64,000 nt of DNA from Gammaproteobacteria bacterium (GCA_028820325.1 JAPPJO010000161.1:1-64000), one strand, 5' to 3'; counted from the first letter of the stretch, positions 52,012-61,186 are shown. Notes: generated by a model not told the origin, from the sequence alone. Program-made: numbers and translations.

Positions 52012-52377
52012 GGACGGGCTCCGAGCCGCCGGATCACCCCCGCGGCCCGCGGGTCGCGTTTCAGCGCCTCCGCTCGTTGAAGAGACGGGGGCGCTGAGTT
52101 GTGGTGCTGTGTCGCTGAGCCGCCGACCGGTTTCCACCTGTTGACTCGCGCCGATTGACGAGGTGACGGGATGGACTCGGCTCGGCCTCCGGTACACTCG
52201 CGAAGAGCGGCGGTCTTCCGCAGCTTGGGTTGCCCCTATCGCACCTCCCCGTCGCCGGGGATCTCATGATGGAGGAGCGGGCGTCTGGTGTGGACGGCGA
52301 GCATGGCTCGCATCCGCACCGATCCCATTCAGCTTTAGCACTTGCCTATGGTTATCAGATTAAGATAACATGAGGGG
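52012..52377. other. Gap of 366 bases before the toxin-antitoxin-like pair
   Basis: No gene is supported here. The only structure found is the AT-rich dyad at its 3' end, just before the DUF6516 gene. The rest has ordinary composition, with no repeat, hairpin or RNA gene recognised by reading. Confidence 0.4.
52352..52368. promoter_or_regulatory. TTATC…GATAA operator-like dyad
   Basis: TTATC (52352-52356) and GATAA (52364-52368) flank AGATTAA. The sequence is AT-rich, contains possible -10 material (TAAGATAA) and lies 9 bases upstream of the GTG of the DUF6516 gene. Toxin-antitoxin operons are usually autorepressed at such palindromes, so this is a good operator candidate for the HTH protein encoded downstream. 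Confidence 0.5.
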
Positions 52378-52749
52378 GTGACGACACCGTATCTGGATCC
52401 GGGGCTGGACACGCTGCTCGAGCTGCACGGCGAGACGCTGTTCGTGGACGACGCGGGGCACTGGGTGAAGTTCGTCGCGGTGCGGGCGGAGCCAACGCCG
52501 GAGCGTCCGCACGGCCTCAGTTATTCGCTGACGCTGCACGCGCCGGACGGCGGGAGGCTGGTCGGATTCGACAACGCGCACCCGGTGCGGGAGCGGCGCG
52601 GTCCCGGCGGGCGGCCGCGAACGGAACAGGACCACCGGCACCGGCTCGGCACGGTCCGTCTCTACGAGTACGAGGACGCGGCAACGCTCCTCGAGGATTT
52701 CTGGACGGAAGTGGACCGGGTACTCCGGAAGAGAGGATCGATTCGATGA
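52378..52749 (+). CDS. DUF6516-family protein, probable toxin of a TA-like pair
   Basis: 123 residues from a GTG directly after GAGGGG. The sequence (GETLFVDDAGHWVKFVAV, HGLSYSLTLHAPDGGRLVGFDNAH, HRHRLGTVRLYEYEDAATLL) matches the DUF6516 type as I remember it: small alpha/beta proteins that recur beside an HTH regulator. The stop overlaps the regulator ATG (ATGA). A toxin role is inferred from the arrangement; no catalytic residues are known to me. Confidence 0.65.
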   Translation: MTTPYLDPGLDTLLELHGETLFVDDAGHWVKFVAVRAEPTPERPHGLSYSLTLHAPDGGRLVGFDNAHPVRERRGPGGRPRTEQDHRHRLGTVRLYEYEDAATLLEDFWTEVDRVLRKRGSIR

Positions 52750-53138
52750 GGACACTGACAATCGGCATCGCCGACTACGACCGGATGAAGGCGCGCACCC
52801 TGGCGATCGCGCGGGGCGAGCACACGCCCGCCAGGGATGAGCCGAAGGTGTGGTTCACTTCGCTCGACAGCTTCGCGAAGTTGCTGTCGGAGCATAACCG
52901 GCGCCTCTTGGAGCTGATCGCCCGGGAGAGTCCGCGTTCGCTCACGGAGCTTGCGGAGATGGCCGGGCGGAGCAAATCGAACCTGTCACGGACGCTGAAG
53001 ACGATGTCGCAATATGGACTGGTGGAACTGCGGCGGGGCGAGCGGGGCACGCTGGTGCCGCGCGTGCCGTACGACCATGTGCGGCTTGATGTCTCGTTGA
53101 CCGGCACGGCGAGCGAAGCGGGCGGCGCCGATCGGTAG
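52746..53138 (+). CDS. MarR-like HTH regulator, probable antitoxin
   Basis: 130 residues. The winged HTH is clear: RSLTELAEMAGRSKSNLSRTL (recognition helix) then MSQYGLVELRRGERGTLVPRVPY (wing). The N-terminal MKARTLAIARGEHTPARDEPKVWFTSL resembles the HVO_A0114-type antitoxin/regulator that accompanies DUF6516 proteins. Start overlaps the toxin-like gene's stop. The order toxin-first is less common in classical TA systems. It probably binds the TTATC dyad. Confidence 0.72.
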   Translation: MRTLTIGIADYDRMKARTLAIARGEHTPARDEPKVWFTSLDSFAKLLSEHNRRLLELIARESPRSLTELAEMAGRSKSNLSRTLKTMSQYGLVELRRGERGTLVPRVPYDHVRLDVSLTGTASEAGGADR

Positions 53139-53239
53139 TATCACGCGATATGCTCCAGTAGTATCACGCTGCCTCAAGCCAAGAGTCTACTTGGTCGCTC
53201 GGCGCCTTCCCCGGCTACCGCCTGTCCGGGATCGCGGGG

Positions 53240-53264
53240 GGAGTCGGGCGGCCCGCCCGACTCC
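53240..53264. terminator. GC-rich perfect hairpin between convergent genes
   Basis: GGAGTCGGGC (53240-53249) and GCCCGACTCC (53255-53264) form a perfect 10-bp stem with a 5-base loop. It lies between the HTH gene and the M14 peptidase stop (53270), convergent. There is no T-run, so it may be a weak or Rho-assisted bidirectional barrier. Confidence 0.5.
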
Positions 53265-53269
53265 GCGCC

Positions 53270-56200
53270 TCAGTCACTCACCGGCGGCGGATCCTCTTCC
53301 TCCTCTTCGGGCGGCCGCGGGCGGTTCATCCGCAGCGTGACCCCGCCGAAGAAGGTGGAGCCGGAGCGCTCGACCTTGTGGTCGCCCTCGTACAGGTAGT
53401 CGAGGATGGCCTGGTCCCACGAAAGCCCCGCCTTCGCCACGAGCTCCATCCACGGGCCGTGCGCGGTCTCGTCGGGCGCTTCGGTGGTGCCGCTCCAGAT
53501 CGTGACCCGCGGGTTGTAGCCTCCGCCGCCTCCCGATGACCCCCTGAGGGGCATGTGGATCAGGACACTGTCGGTCATGGGCAGACGGAAGACATCGGTG
53601 TCGAAGTCTGCCCCGTAGCGCTGGTAGCGGGCGTAGGTGCGCTGGTTCATCTCGAAGACATCGCGATTTGAATTGATGCCCCGCGTGATATAGTCGCGCA
53701 GCTGGAAGGCGGCGTCGCGGTGCCGCGGAAAGTCGGGGCTGTCGACGTAGCCGAATCCCGGCATGAACCAGCCCTTGTTGAAGCCCCAGTTGCGCTCGGT
53801 CACGCGCCCGCGGCGCACGAGCCCCGTGTACTCCGAGAAGAGCTGCACCACCTGGTGCGACGGATAGCCGTGCGGGTTGAGGAAGATGTCCGGCAGCCAG
53901 GACTCCCAGAGCCGGCCGCGCACCTGCGACTCCGGATAGATGGGGTGGTCGTCGCCCGAGCCCGAGCTGACGTCTATGCCGAGCGAGCCCAGGTAACCGG
54001 CGTGCAGAATGTAGTCGGGGGTGGAGCGGTACAGGTCGTACGCAAGCTGGGCGCCGTCGGGGTTGGTGAAGGGGTGGATGATGACGTTCACGCGGTCCAG
54101 CCTGCGGCGCTGCTCAGGGTCGGTGAGGAGCAGCTCGGCATGGCGCAGCACGTGGCTGGTGGAGGACACCTCGTTGGCGTGCTGGCGCGCCGAGTAGATG
54201 ACGGTCGGCTTGTGGGTGGTGGCCTTGGCGCGCGACCAGTGCGAGGCGGTGATCGGCGGCATCAGGTCCATCGCCCAGGTGGTCCTGCCCAGGTAGGACT
54301 CGCCGGCCTTGTAGACGCGCGCTTCCTCGAAGGTGGCGCCCATCTGCGCCAGGATGCGATGCCCTTCCGGGGGCGGCATGGGCGTTTCCCACTGCACCAG
54401 GCGCTCGCCCGAGTAGCTCCAGCCCTCCGGGAGAAGCGCGCGCCAGTCCGGTAGCGGGTCGGGCGTGCCGTTGGCCGCAAGATGGGCGGTGCGGCGGGAT
54501 TCGGGGTCCTCTTCATGCGTCCATTCGGCCTGCACCTCCAGCGATCCCAGGCCGGGGAACGCCAGCGCGGACGCATACATGCCGCGGGCGCGCATGGCCT
54601 CGATGTGGCCGATGGCCGCTTCCACCTGCTCGGCCGAGAGCATGCGCTCGTCGACTTGCAGGGGCTGAGCGTAGGCGAGCAGGCTGTCGCGCATGTCGGC
54701 GTCGGTGTCGACGCGCACACGCAGCGCGAGGTGGGAGAGGCCGGGGGTGCCTTCGCGCACGTGCGCGCGCCGGGCCGATGGGCGTTCCATGGTGATGCGC
54801 GGGATGTCCAGGCGCATCTCCCCGGTCTCGCCGGAGTTCTCGCGATAACGGACCATCGCCGCCGGCCGTGAGGTGGCGAACCCCGAGAAGGAGATGTTCG
54901 CGGTGCCCGCGGCCCCGTCGGACTTCGGGAGCATCACGGGGATGATGCGGCCGGGGAAGGTGAGCCCCTGCCCGCGCGAGTTGCGGCCGATCAGGTCGAA
55001 GAACTCGATGGTGCCGAAATAGACCTCCTCGTGGAGGGCGTCCATGGTGGAGTGGATCTCGTTGTCGATGTCCAGGCGGTAGTCGGGCTCGCTGAACTGC
55101 GCTTCGACGACGAGCTCGCCGAAGAAGGGGGCATCGGCGTTGCCACCGCGCGGGATGCCCTCGTGGCGGTCCATCACGTAGTCGTAGACGGCCGGGAGGA
55201 TGGTCCCCTGGTAGTAGTCCCAGAACGCCTCCGGGTCGGTGACGATGCGCTCGTCGGCGAGGGTGCGGTCGCCTGCGCGCGCCTCGATCCAGCCGGTGGT
55301 GACGCGCACCTGCTCGTAGTCGCGGAAGCGGTCGACGTAGGGGCGGAGCACCCATTTGGGGTCGAAGGTCTCGGTGAGGATGATGTCGCCGCCGGAACCC
55401 GTGACCACCACTTCGTAGGTCGGTCCTTCCAGCACCTGCTCGAAGCGGATGCGTTCGAGATCGATGCCGAGGTCGCGTGCCAGCACCTCGTCGATGGGGA
55501 AGATCTCGTGCAGCCAGCGCACGGGCGTGTGGATGGCCTGCTGGGGCCACTCCACGGGCGGGTCGTTGCGGCGGAAGCGGATGAGGATTTCGCCGATGTC
55601 GGCGCCTTCCAGCCGCGGCCGCACGCCCTCGTAGAGCCAGTAGTAGCCCTGCTTGAAGGCTGAGCGTACTTCGACCAGGGTGGCTTCGGGGTCGGCGCCG
55701 CGTTCGAGGAGCGCGGTGCGGACTTCTTCTTCCAGCCGGCGGCGCACTTCGGGCGGTTCGCTAAGGCGGGCGTGGATGGTGACCGGTTCGCCGGACGCGG
55801 TGGCCGGGAGCACGCTCTCGTTCACGATGGCGCGGAAGCGGTCCACCTCGGAGGGAAACGTGATGGATTCCGAGAAGACGGGCGCGGCGTTCTGCACGTC
55901 GCGGTCGTCGATGATCACGTCGAGTTCGCCGGCGCCCAGGGCGGCCGCCCGCTCGCGGACGAGGTCGGCCAGGCCGGGGTCGGGTTTCTCCACCGAGATC
56001 AAGACTTCGGCGCCGGCCAGGTCGCGGTCGGCGAGATCGGTGAGGATGCGGTCGAGCTTGTAGAGGCCGATGGCCGCCTGACCCGCGGGGGAGCGGCCGG
56101 AAAGCGCACTCCAGAGGGCCTGTTCCACATGGTCGAGGGTGGGGCGGTCGTCGCCCCGGGCTTCCAGGTGGGGGAGGGTGAGGGCGAGGTGGTCGAGGGC

Positions 56201-57577
56201 TCGCCGGGCGCCCGCGGCGTCCCCGCCGGTCACGACCAGCGAGGGCTTGCTGCCGAAGGCGTCGGGAACCAGCTGGATGAGTCCCTCTCCGGCCTGGAGG
56301 CCCGCGAGGTCGACTCTGCCGCTGTCGGCCAGTTGCTGCGTGAGCGGGTTGTCGTTGCCCGCCAGCACCAGGGTGGGACGGGAGGCTGGGCGGTCCAGGC
56401 CGGCGGCGGGTTCCACCAGCGGCACGACCAGCCCGGTCGCCTCCAGCCCGAGGCGGGCGGCCAGGTCGGGCAGCGCTTCCACCGCGGCCGCGCCCGGGGC
56501 GAGCAGGGCATCGACCCGGTCGGGGATCTCGTTGTTGTCGGAGTCGCCCAGCAGGCCGTCGGGGGTGTACAGGTTGGACAGGTCGAGCGACCCCTTCCCT
56601 CCGCTGCCCGGTCGACCCGCGACCGGTCCGGGCGCGTCCGGGGCGGCCCTGCCGGGGATGCGCACCACCGGGCCGGACGCCAGGCGCACCTCCACCGAGC
56701 CCAGGCCGGGGTAGGCGAACGGTTCGTCCGATTCGTCCGGTGTTTCCGCCGCCTGCGGGTCGTCCGGGCCGGCGGCGTCTTCCTGCCCGGTCGCTGTCGG
56801 GACTTCCTCTCCGGCCGCGAGCGCGCGCAGCACCCCGGCGGCCTCCTCCACGTCGGCCGCCGCCACTTCCACGTTCGCGATCAGGCGGTTCACCCCGTCA
56901 GATCTGGCGCGCGCCCGAGCCTGCCAGAGCCGGACCTCCTCCACCTCGACCCCCGATCCTTCCAGTGCCGCGCGCACGTCGTCCCCCGCGTCGCCCAGCA
57001 GCGGCGCCGACAGAGTGCGCGTGTGCGGCAATACCCCCGCGAACATGCGGGCGGCCGCGACCAGCCCCTCGTCATCCCCGCCCACCACCACCACCCAGCG
57101 GCGGCCATCCGCCTCGCGCACCACCACCGCCCCCTCGCCGGTGTCCAGCGACGCCGGGTCGACCCCCGGCGACACCAGCCCCGAGGCAGCCAGCCCTCCC
57201 CGGCCGACCACGACGAGCACGCCCTCCGCCGCGGTCCCCCGCGCCACCGGCAGGTCCAGCGCCATGGTCTCGAAGCCCAGCCGGGCGGCGATCTCGGCGG
57301 CCGCGCGCGTCTCGGCCAGCGTAGGCGTCTCACCGGTCACCAGCGAGGCGTTGACGAAGTCAGGCACCTCGTCACCGTTGGTATCGAGGACCAGGCCCCC
57401 GATCTCGAAGAGCGTGGTCAGGTCACCGGGAACCGAGGCGGCCGGCGTCTGCGCCCGGCCGGGTTCGGGTACACCGATGCACAACACGATCGCAATCCAC
57501 GCAGAAACGGTTGCCGCCCACGCAGCCGGCCGCGCCCCGCACCGCGTGCGGAGGCTCCCCGGCCGGAGCGCGCTCAC
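53270..57577 (-). CDS. Very large exported M14 zinc carboxypeptidase with duplicated N-terminal domain
   Basis: 1435 residues from a GTG overlapping the CstA stop. A signal-like segment (SAWIAIVLCIGVPEPGRAQ) is followed by two homologous domains of about 180 residues, each opening with an Asp-rich calcium-like motif: DTNGDEVPDFV and DSDNNEIPDRVDALL, then ARLGFE/ARLGLE and GGDxxG. A long beta-rich middle region follows. The peptidase domain carries the M14 zinc motif H1133-x-x-E1136 (RQHANEVSS) and NPDG, with a later His candidate in LNPHGYPSHQ. C-terminus is Pro/Glu-rich. M14 enzymes remove C-terminal residues; export suggests scavenging of peptides. Confidence 0.83.
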   Translation of the reverse strand: MSALRPGSLRTRCGARPAAWAATVSAWIAIVLCIGVPEPGRAQTPAASVPGDLTTLFEIGGLVLDTNGDEVPDFVNASLVTGETPTLAETRAAAEIAARLGFETMALDLPVARGTAAEGVLVVVGRGGLAASGLVSPGVDPASLDTGEGAVVVREADGRRWVVVVGGDDEGLVAAARMFAGVLPHTRTLSAPLLGDAGDDVRAALEGSGVEVEEVRLWQARARARSDGVNRLIANVEVAAADVEEAAGVLRALAAGEEVPTATGQEDAAGPDDPQAAETPDESDEPFAYPGLGSVEVRLASGPVVRIPGRAAPDAPGPVAGRPGSGGKGSLDLSNLYTPDGLLGDSDNNEIPDRVDALLAPGAAAVEALPDLAARLGLEATGLVVPLVEPAAGLDRPASRPTLVLAGNDNPLTQQLADSGRVDLAGLQAGEGLIQLVPDAFGSKPSLVVTGGDAAGARRALDHLALTLPHLEARGDDRPTLDHVEQALWSALSGRSPAGQAAIGLYKLDRILTDLADRDLAGAEVLISVEKPDPGLADLVRERAAALGAGELDVIIDDRDVQNAAPVFSESITFPSEVDRFRAIVNESVLPATASGEPVTIHARLSEPPEVRRRLEEEVRTALLERGADPEATLVEVRSAFKQGYYWLYEGVRPRLEGADIGEILIRFRRNDPPVEWPQQAIHTPVRWLHEIFPIDEVLARDLGIDLERIRFEQVLEGPTYEVVVTGSGGDIILTETFDPKWVLRPYVDRFRDYEQVRVTTGWIEARAGDRTLADERIVTDPEAFWDYYQGTILPAVYDYVMDRHEGIPRGGNADAPFFGELVVEAQFSEPDYRLDIDNEIHSTMDALHEEVYFGTIEFFDLIGRNSRGQGLTFPGRIIPVMLPKSDGAAGTANISFSGFATSRPAAMVRYRENSGETGEMRLDIPRITMERPSARRAHVREGTPGLSHLALRVRVDTDADMRDSLLAYAQPLQVDERMLSAEQVEAAIGHIEAMRARGMYASALAFPGLGSLEVQAEWTHEEDPESRRTAHLAANGTPDPLPDWRALLPEGWSYSGERLVQWETPMPPPEGHRILAQMGATFEEARVYKAGESYLGRTTWAMDLMPPITASHWSRAKATTHKPTVIYSARQHANEVSSTSHVLRHAELLLTDPEQRRRLDRVNVIIHPFTNPDGAQLAYDLYRSTPDYILHAGYLGSLGIDVSSGSGDDHPIYPESQVRGRLWESWLPDIFLNPHGYPSHQVVQLFSEYTGLVRRGRVTERNWGFNKGWFMPGFGYVDSPDFPRHRDAAFQLRDYITRGINSNRDVFEMNQRTYARYQRYGADFDTDVFRLPMTDSVLIHMPLRGSSGGGGGYNPRVTIWSGTTEAPDETAHGPWMELVAKAGLSWDQAILDYLYEGDHKVERSGSTFFGGVTLRMNRPRPPEEEEEDPPPVSD

Positions 57578-59343
57578 GACCCGCGACGGGCGGGCGCCCC
57601 CGGTCCGCTGGCGGCAATTGCCAACCGAATCGCCGCCAGCGCCTCGAACACCAGCCAAAGCACCAGCACGAAGATCGCACCGCCGACGCCGAACAGGAGC
57701 CAGGTCTCGCTGGTCCAGTAGCCGATCATGTTGATCACCATGGCCCACGTCGTCATCACCAGCAGGAAGGCCAGCGGCATCACCGTCACCCAGATCCTCC
57801 GCTTCAGGCTGAAGAGGAAGAGGCTGATCACCAGCAGGCTCATCGCCCCGGTAAGCTGGTTGGTGGTGCCGAAGAGCGGCCACAGGCGCATGCCCCCGGC
57901 GCCCCGGTCGACGCCGAGCGCCAGCAGGGCGCAACTGGACACGGCCAGGGTGGTCGCGATCCAGCGATTCTGCGCGAGCTTGACCCCGTACTCGGCCCCC
58001 AGCTCGGAGATGATGTAGCGCTGCAGGCGCACCCCGGTGTCCATGGTGGTGGCCGCGAAGCTGATCACCACCACCGCCGCAAAGGTGACCGCGAGCCCCT
58101 GGGGAATGCCGATCCCCTGCGCCAGGAATCCCACGCCCTGCACGAACGCCTGGGTGGCGCCCGCCGATGCCGACGCGAACGACCCGTAGTGGTCATGCCA
58201 GCCGTCCACCCCGACCACCACTGCAAACCCCGCCGTGGTCGCCAGGATCGCGGTGAGCGCCAGCGACCCCTCACCGACCGCGCCCCCGTAGCCCACGTAG
58301 CGGGCATCCGTCTCCTTGTCGAGTTGCTTCGATGAGGTCCCCGACGAAACCAGCCCGTGGAAGCCGCTGATGGCGCCGCAGGCGATCGTCACGAACAGGA
58401 GCGGGAACCAGTTGGGAGTGTCGGGTGGCAGATTGGTGTTGATTGCGGGAGCCACGACCGGCGCATTGGTGAAGATGATCCCCAGCCCGATGATGCCGAG
58501 CGCCACGAAGAGCTGATGGCTGTTGACGTAGTCGCGGGGCTGGAGCAGGAGCCAGACCGGCAGCACGCTGGCGAAGAAGGCGTAGACGAAAAGCACGATG
58601 ACCCAGCCCGCGCGCACGCCGTCGGTGGTGGCAGCCGCCGCGGCCGCCGCCTGATCGCCCCCGGCAGCCTCGATCTGGGCGGGCGTCGGGTCGAAGCCGA
58701 AGAAGTCGGGCAGTTCGAGCGGGACCGACTGGCCCACCCAGATCAGGAAGTAGAGCACCGCCAGCGCGCCCAGCGACGGCAGCAGCAGCCCGGCGCCCGA
58801 GCGGTAGATCAGGAAGCCCACCGTGATCGCGACCACCAGGCTCCCCCAGACCGGCAGCACCGCCCCCGGGTTGCCGATGAACAGGTTGGAGATGACCACC
58901 GCGAAGACCGCGTTCACCAGCAGCAGCAGGAAGAAGATCACCAGCATGAAGAGCACCCGGCCGCGATCCCCCACGATCTTCCCGGCCAGCGTCCCGATGG
59001 AGTTCGCCTTGTGCCGGGTCGAAATCCACAGCGTGCCGAAGTCGTGCACCGCCCCCGCGAAGATCGTCCCCAGCACCACCCACAGGAACGCGGGCAGCCA
59101 CCCCCAGATGACCGCGATCGCCGGCCCCACGATGGGCGCCGCCCCCGCCACCGAGGTGAAGTGGTGGCCGAAGAGCACGTTGCGGTTGGTGGGCAGGAAG
59201 TCCACCCCGTCCTCGAACTCGTGCGCCGGCGTGCGGAAGTCGGGGTCGAGCTGGTAGATCTTGCGGGCGACGTACCGGGAGTAGACCAGGTACCCGGTGG
59301 CAAACGCGGACAATCCGACCAGTAGCAGTACGATTGAACTCAC
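57574..59343 (-). CDS. cstA: CstA-family pyruvate/peptide transporter
   Basis: 589 residues and many membrane helices. The GTG start follows AAGGACGG. The CstA signature is strong: EFEDGVDFLPTNRNVLFGHHF, AGAAPIVGPAIAVIWGW, GTIFAGAVHDFGTLW, ISGFHGLVSSGTSSKQ, and FAATTMDTGVRLQRYII. In E. coli CstA-type proteins take up pyruvate under carbon starvation, with earlier reports of peptide uptake. Its stop overlaps the M14 peptidase start, so peptide cleavage and uptake may be made together; that link is inference. Confidence 0.92.
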   Translation of the reverse strand: MSSIVLLLVGLSAFATGYLVYSRYVARKIYQLDPDFRTPAHEFEDGVDFLPTNRNVLFGHHFTSVAGAAPIVGPAIAVIWGWLPAFLWVVLGTIFAGAVHDFGTLWISTRHKANSIGTLAGKIVGDRGRVLFMLVIFFLLLLVNAVFAVVISNLFIGNPGAVLPVWGSLVVAITVGFLIYRSGAGLLLPSLGALAVLYFLIWVGQSVPLELPDFFGFDPTPAQIEAAGGDQAAAAAAATTDGVRAGWVIVLFVYAFFASVLPVWLLLQPRDYVNSHQLFVALGIIGLGIIFTNAPVVAPAINTNLPPDTPNWFPLLFVTIACGAISGFHGLVSSGTSSKQLDKETDARYVGYGGAVGEGSLALTAILATTAGFAVVVGVDGWHDHYGSFASASAGATQAFVQGVGFLAQGIGIPQGLAVTFAAVVVISFAATTMDTGVRLQRYIISELGAEYGVKLAQNRWIATTLAVSSCALLALGVDRGAGGMRLWPLFGTTNQLTGAMSLLVISLFLFSLKRRIWVTVMPLAFLLVMTTWAMVINMIGYWTSETWLLFGVGGAIFVLVLWLVFEALAAIRLAIAASGPGAPARRGS

Positions 59344-59430
59344 GGAAGCCGTCCTTTGTTCGGGACACGGAGACGACGTGTTGCGGAAGCAAGACGCCTT
59401 CGCCCGCCTGCCGGGCGCGGAACGGTCAGT

Positions 59431-60408
59431 TTACGTCGCGCGCTCCGACATCGGCAACGTCCCCGCCAGGCGTTCCAGCGCCTCCAGCCCGTGCAGCCGG
59501 CCATCGAACAGAGGGATGGCGTGCACCGGATACCTGGAGAAACTCCTGCGCACCCGATCGGCGTACTCGCGCTGGCGATCCCTCCGGGCCCCCAGCAGCG
59601 CGCCGTCCGCGTCCTCGGGCACCACCTGGTTCAGGAAGATGGCCGCAACCGGGATCCCGTACTTGTCGAGCATCTTCACCGACCGCTCGGTCTCCGACAC
59701 GGGCAGATGTTCCGGCGTGACGACGAAGACGAAGCCGGTGCGATGCGGGTCCGTGATCAGGGCGCGCGCATGGCGGAAGCGGGTCTGGCGTTCGGTGAGC
59801 GCGCCTAGCACCGGATCCTCCCCGGAGTCCTCGGTTCCCGCCGCCGCCCCCGCCACGTTGCGCCACATGCGCCCGAGCACGTTGACCTTCCTGCGCCGCG
59901 AGATGAGCCCGCTGATCCACGCATCCATCAGCTCCGGCAGCGAGAGCAGCCGCAGCGTGTGACCCAGCGGGGCGGTATCGAAGATGAGGCGGTCGTAGGC
60001 GTGGCCGGCCTCCTCGGCGATGCGCGTGAACCGATCGAACAGCGCCGACTCCTCGGCGCCGGGGGTCACGCGCGCGATGTCGATCTGGCGCTCGACCTCC
60101 GCCATCAGCCGGGGCGGCGTGCTGTCGGCGATGCGCGCCTTCACGTCGTCGATGTAACGGTCTGCTTCCTCCGCGGGATCGATCTCGAGCGCCCACAGCC
60201 GCGGGCGAACCTCCCGCGCCTCCCCTCCGAGCCGCGTCTCGAGCACGTCGGAGGTCGAGTGCGCGGGATCGGTGGAGACCAGAAGCGTGGGGTGCCCCTC
60301 GCGCGCGGCCTCGAGCGCCATCGTGGCGGCCAGCGTGGTCTTGCCCACGCCGCCCTTGCCGCCGAAAAAGAGAACCTCGCGGTCGAGGATGCGGCGCGGC
60401 CTTGCCAT
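59431..60408 (-). CDS. ArsA/GET3-family ATPase
   Basis: 325 residues. The deviant P-loop GGKGGVGKTT occupies residues 16-25, followed by LLVSTDPAHSTSDVL (A-loop) and FDTAPLGHTLRLL (switch). These define the ArsA/Get3 family, which drives arsenite efflux or tail-anchored protein insertion. No arsB, arsC or arsR is nearby, and a cory-CC-star gene precedes it, so arsenite transport is unlikely. It should act as a dimer. There is no second ATPase half, so it is not the duplicated ArsA form. Confidence 0.86.
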   Translation of the reverse strand: MARPRRILDREVLFFGGKGGVGKTTLAATMALEAAREGHPTLLVSTDPAHSTSDVLETRLGGEAREVRPRLWALEIDPAEEADRYIDDVKARIADSTPPRLMAEVERQIDIARVTPGAEESALFDRFTRIAEEAGHAYDRLIFDTAPLGHTLRLLSLPELMDAWISGLISRRRKVNVLGRMWRNVAGAAAGTEDSGEDPVLGALTERQTRFRHARALITDPHRTGFVFVVTPEHLPVSETERSVKMLDKYGIPVAAIFLNQVVPEDADGALLGARRDRQREYADRVRRSFSRYPVHAIPLFDGRLHGLEALERLAGTLPMSERAT

Positions 60409-60486
60409 CAGGAGGGCACCGGAGCGCGCCTCACCGGCTGTCCGCCCAGCAGCTCGCGCGGCGTCTCGGCGTCACCGGCGGCCGGC

Positions 60487-60804
60487 TCAACAGCACCTGA
60501 AGCCGCCGTCGGGAGCACTGGGCATGCCGATGCGCACGTGCCACTGGTGGAATTCCTCGATCACGTCGGGATAGATCTCGAGGGCGTAGAACGCCACGGG
60601 GTTGGGGGCGCCCAGCAGATCCGCGAATCCCAGCAGCAGGAAGGTGTCGCGCTCCTGGCGGTACGATCGATAGATCTGGGATCGATAGGGGGCGAAGTAG
60701 ATGCCTTCGTAGATCTCGCCCGCGGCGCGGAGACCCTTCCTCACGCGCCGGAAGGCCTTCCGGATCCAGGTTTCGGACGCCATCCTGCTTTCGCTACCCT
60801 GCAT
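60487..60804 (-). CDS. Cory-CC-star protein
   Basis: 105 residues from ATG at 60804, overlapping the cupin stop; an internal ATG at 60783 would shorten it by 7. The protein ends with two Cys immediately before the stop (GGFRCC), the defining feature of the cory-CC-star family, and has conserved stretches KAFRRVRKGLRAAGEIYEG, YRSYRQERDTFLLLGFADLLG and IEEFHQWHVRIG. The family is known to occur beside ArsA ATPases; the terminal Cys pair probably binds a metal or substrate. It lies 78 bases upstream of the ArsA-like gene. Confidence 0.75.
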   Translation of the reverse strand: MQGSESRMASETWIRKAFRRVRKGLRAAGEIYEGIYFAPYRSQIYRSYRQERDTFLLLGFADLLGAPNPVAFYALEIYPDVIEEFHQWHVRIGMPSAPDGGFRCC

Positions 60805-61186
60805 CGTACTCGTCCTCGCTCACCGGGTCGCCCCAGCTCGTAACCGCGTTCACGTTGAGCGCGATGTGGGTCATGGCTCCGCCGGGAGCGGCGCCGTGCC
60901 AGTGGTTCTCGCCGGGCTCCACGACGATGAGATCTCCCGGTCCCGCTTCGCCGACGGGCTCGCCTTCCTTCTGGTATCGGCAGCGGCCCGCCACGATGAA
61001 GAGCATCTGATGGCCGCTGTGCGTGTGCCAGTTGGTGCGCGAGCGGGCCTCGAAGTGCACGCGGTAGACGTTGACGCGCGGATCCGCGGAAAGCGCGCCC
61101 TCGATGCGGCGCAGGCTCCCGGGGCCGGTGAAGTTGGCCGGGTCCGAAGATTCGCGGTCAAGGGTCGCCAGGGGAAACACGTTCAT
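60794..61186 (-). CDS. Cupin-domain protein
   Basis: 130 residues, a single small beta-barrel cupin. The first motif is WHTHSGHQMLFIVAG with two or three His, and the second is PGDLIVVEPGENHWHG. Together they give a metal site of the usual His/Glu type. It heads the cupin–cory-CC-star–ArsA group and overlaps the cory gene by 11 bases. It could sense a metal or small molecule for the group; this is inference. No fused regulator domain is present. Confidence 0.82.
   Translation of the reverse strand: MNVFPLATLDRESSDPANFTGPGSLRRIEGALSADPRVNVYRVHFEARSRTNWHTHSGHQMLFIVAGRCRYQKEGEPVGEAGPGDLIVVEPGENHWHGAAPGGAMTHIALNVNAVTSWGDPVSEDEYDAG

Noticed and set aside
59431..60408. Arsenite-efflux ATPase (ArsA of the ars operon)
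   Set aside because: No arsB, arsC or arsR nearby and only one ATPase domain; the cory-CC-star partner points to a different system.
60409..60489. Chain of two tiny frames between cory-CC-star and ArsA genes (TTGA then GTGA, ending TGATG)
   Set aside because: Needs a TTG start and two hops; too easy to obtain by chance to count with the bridging mini-ORFs.
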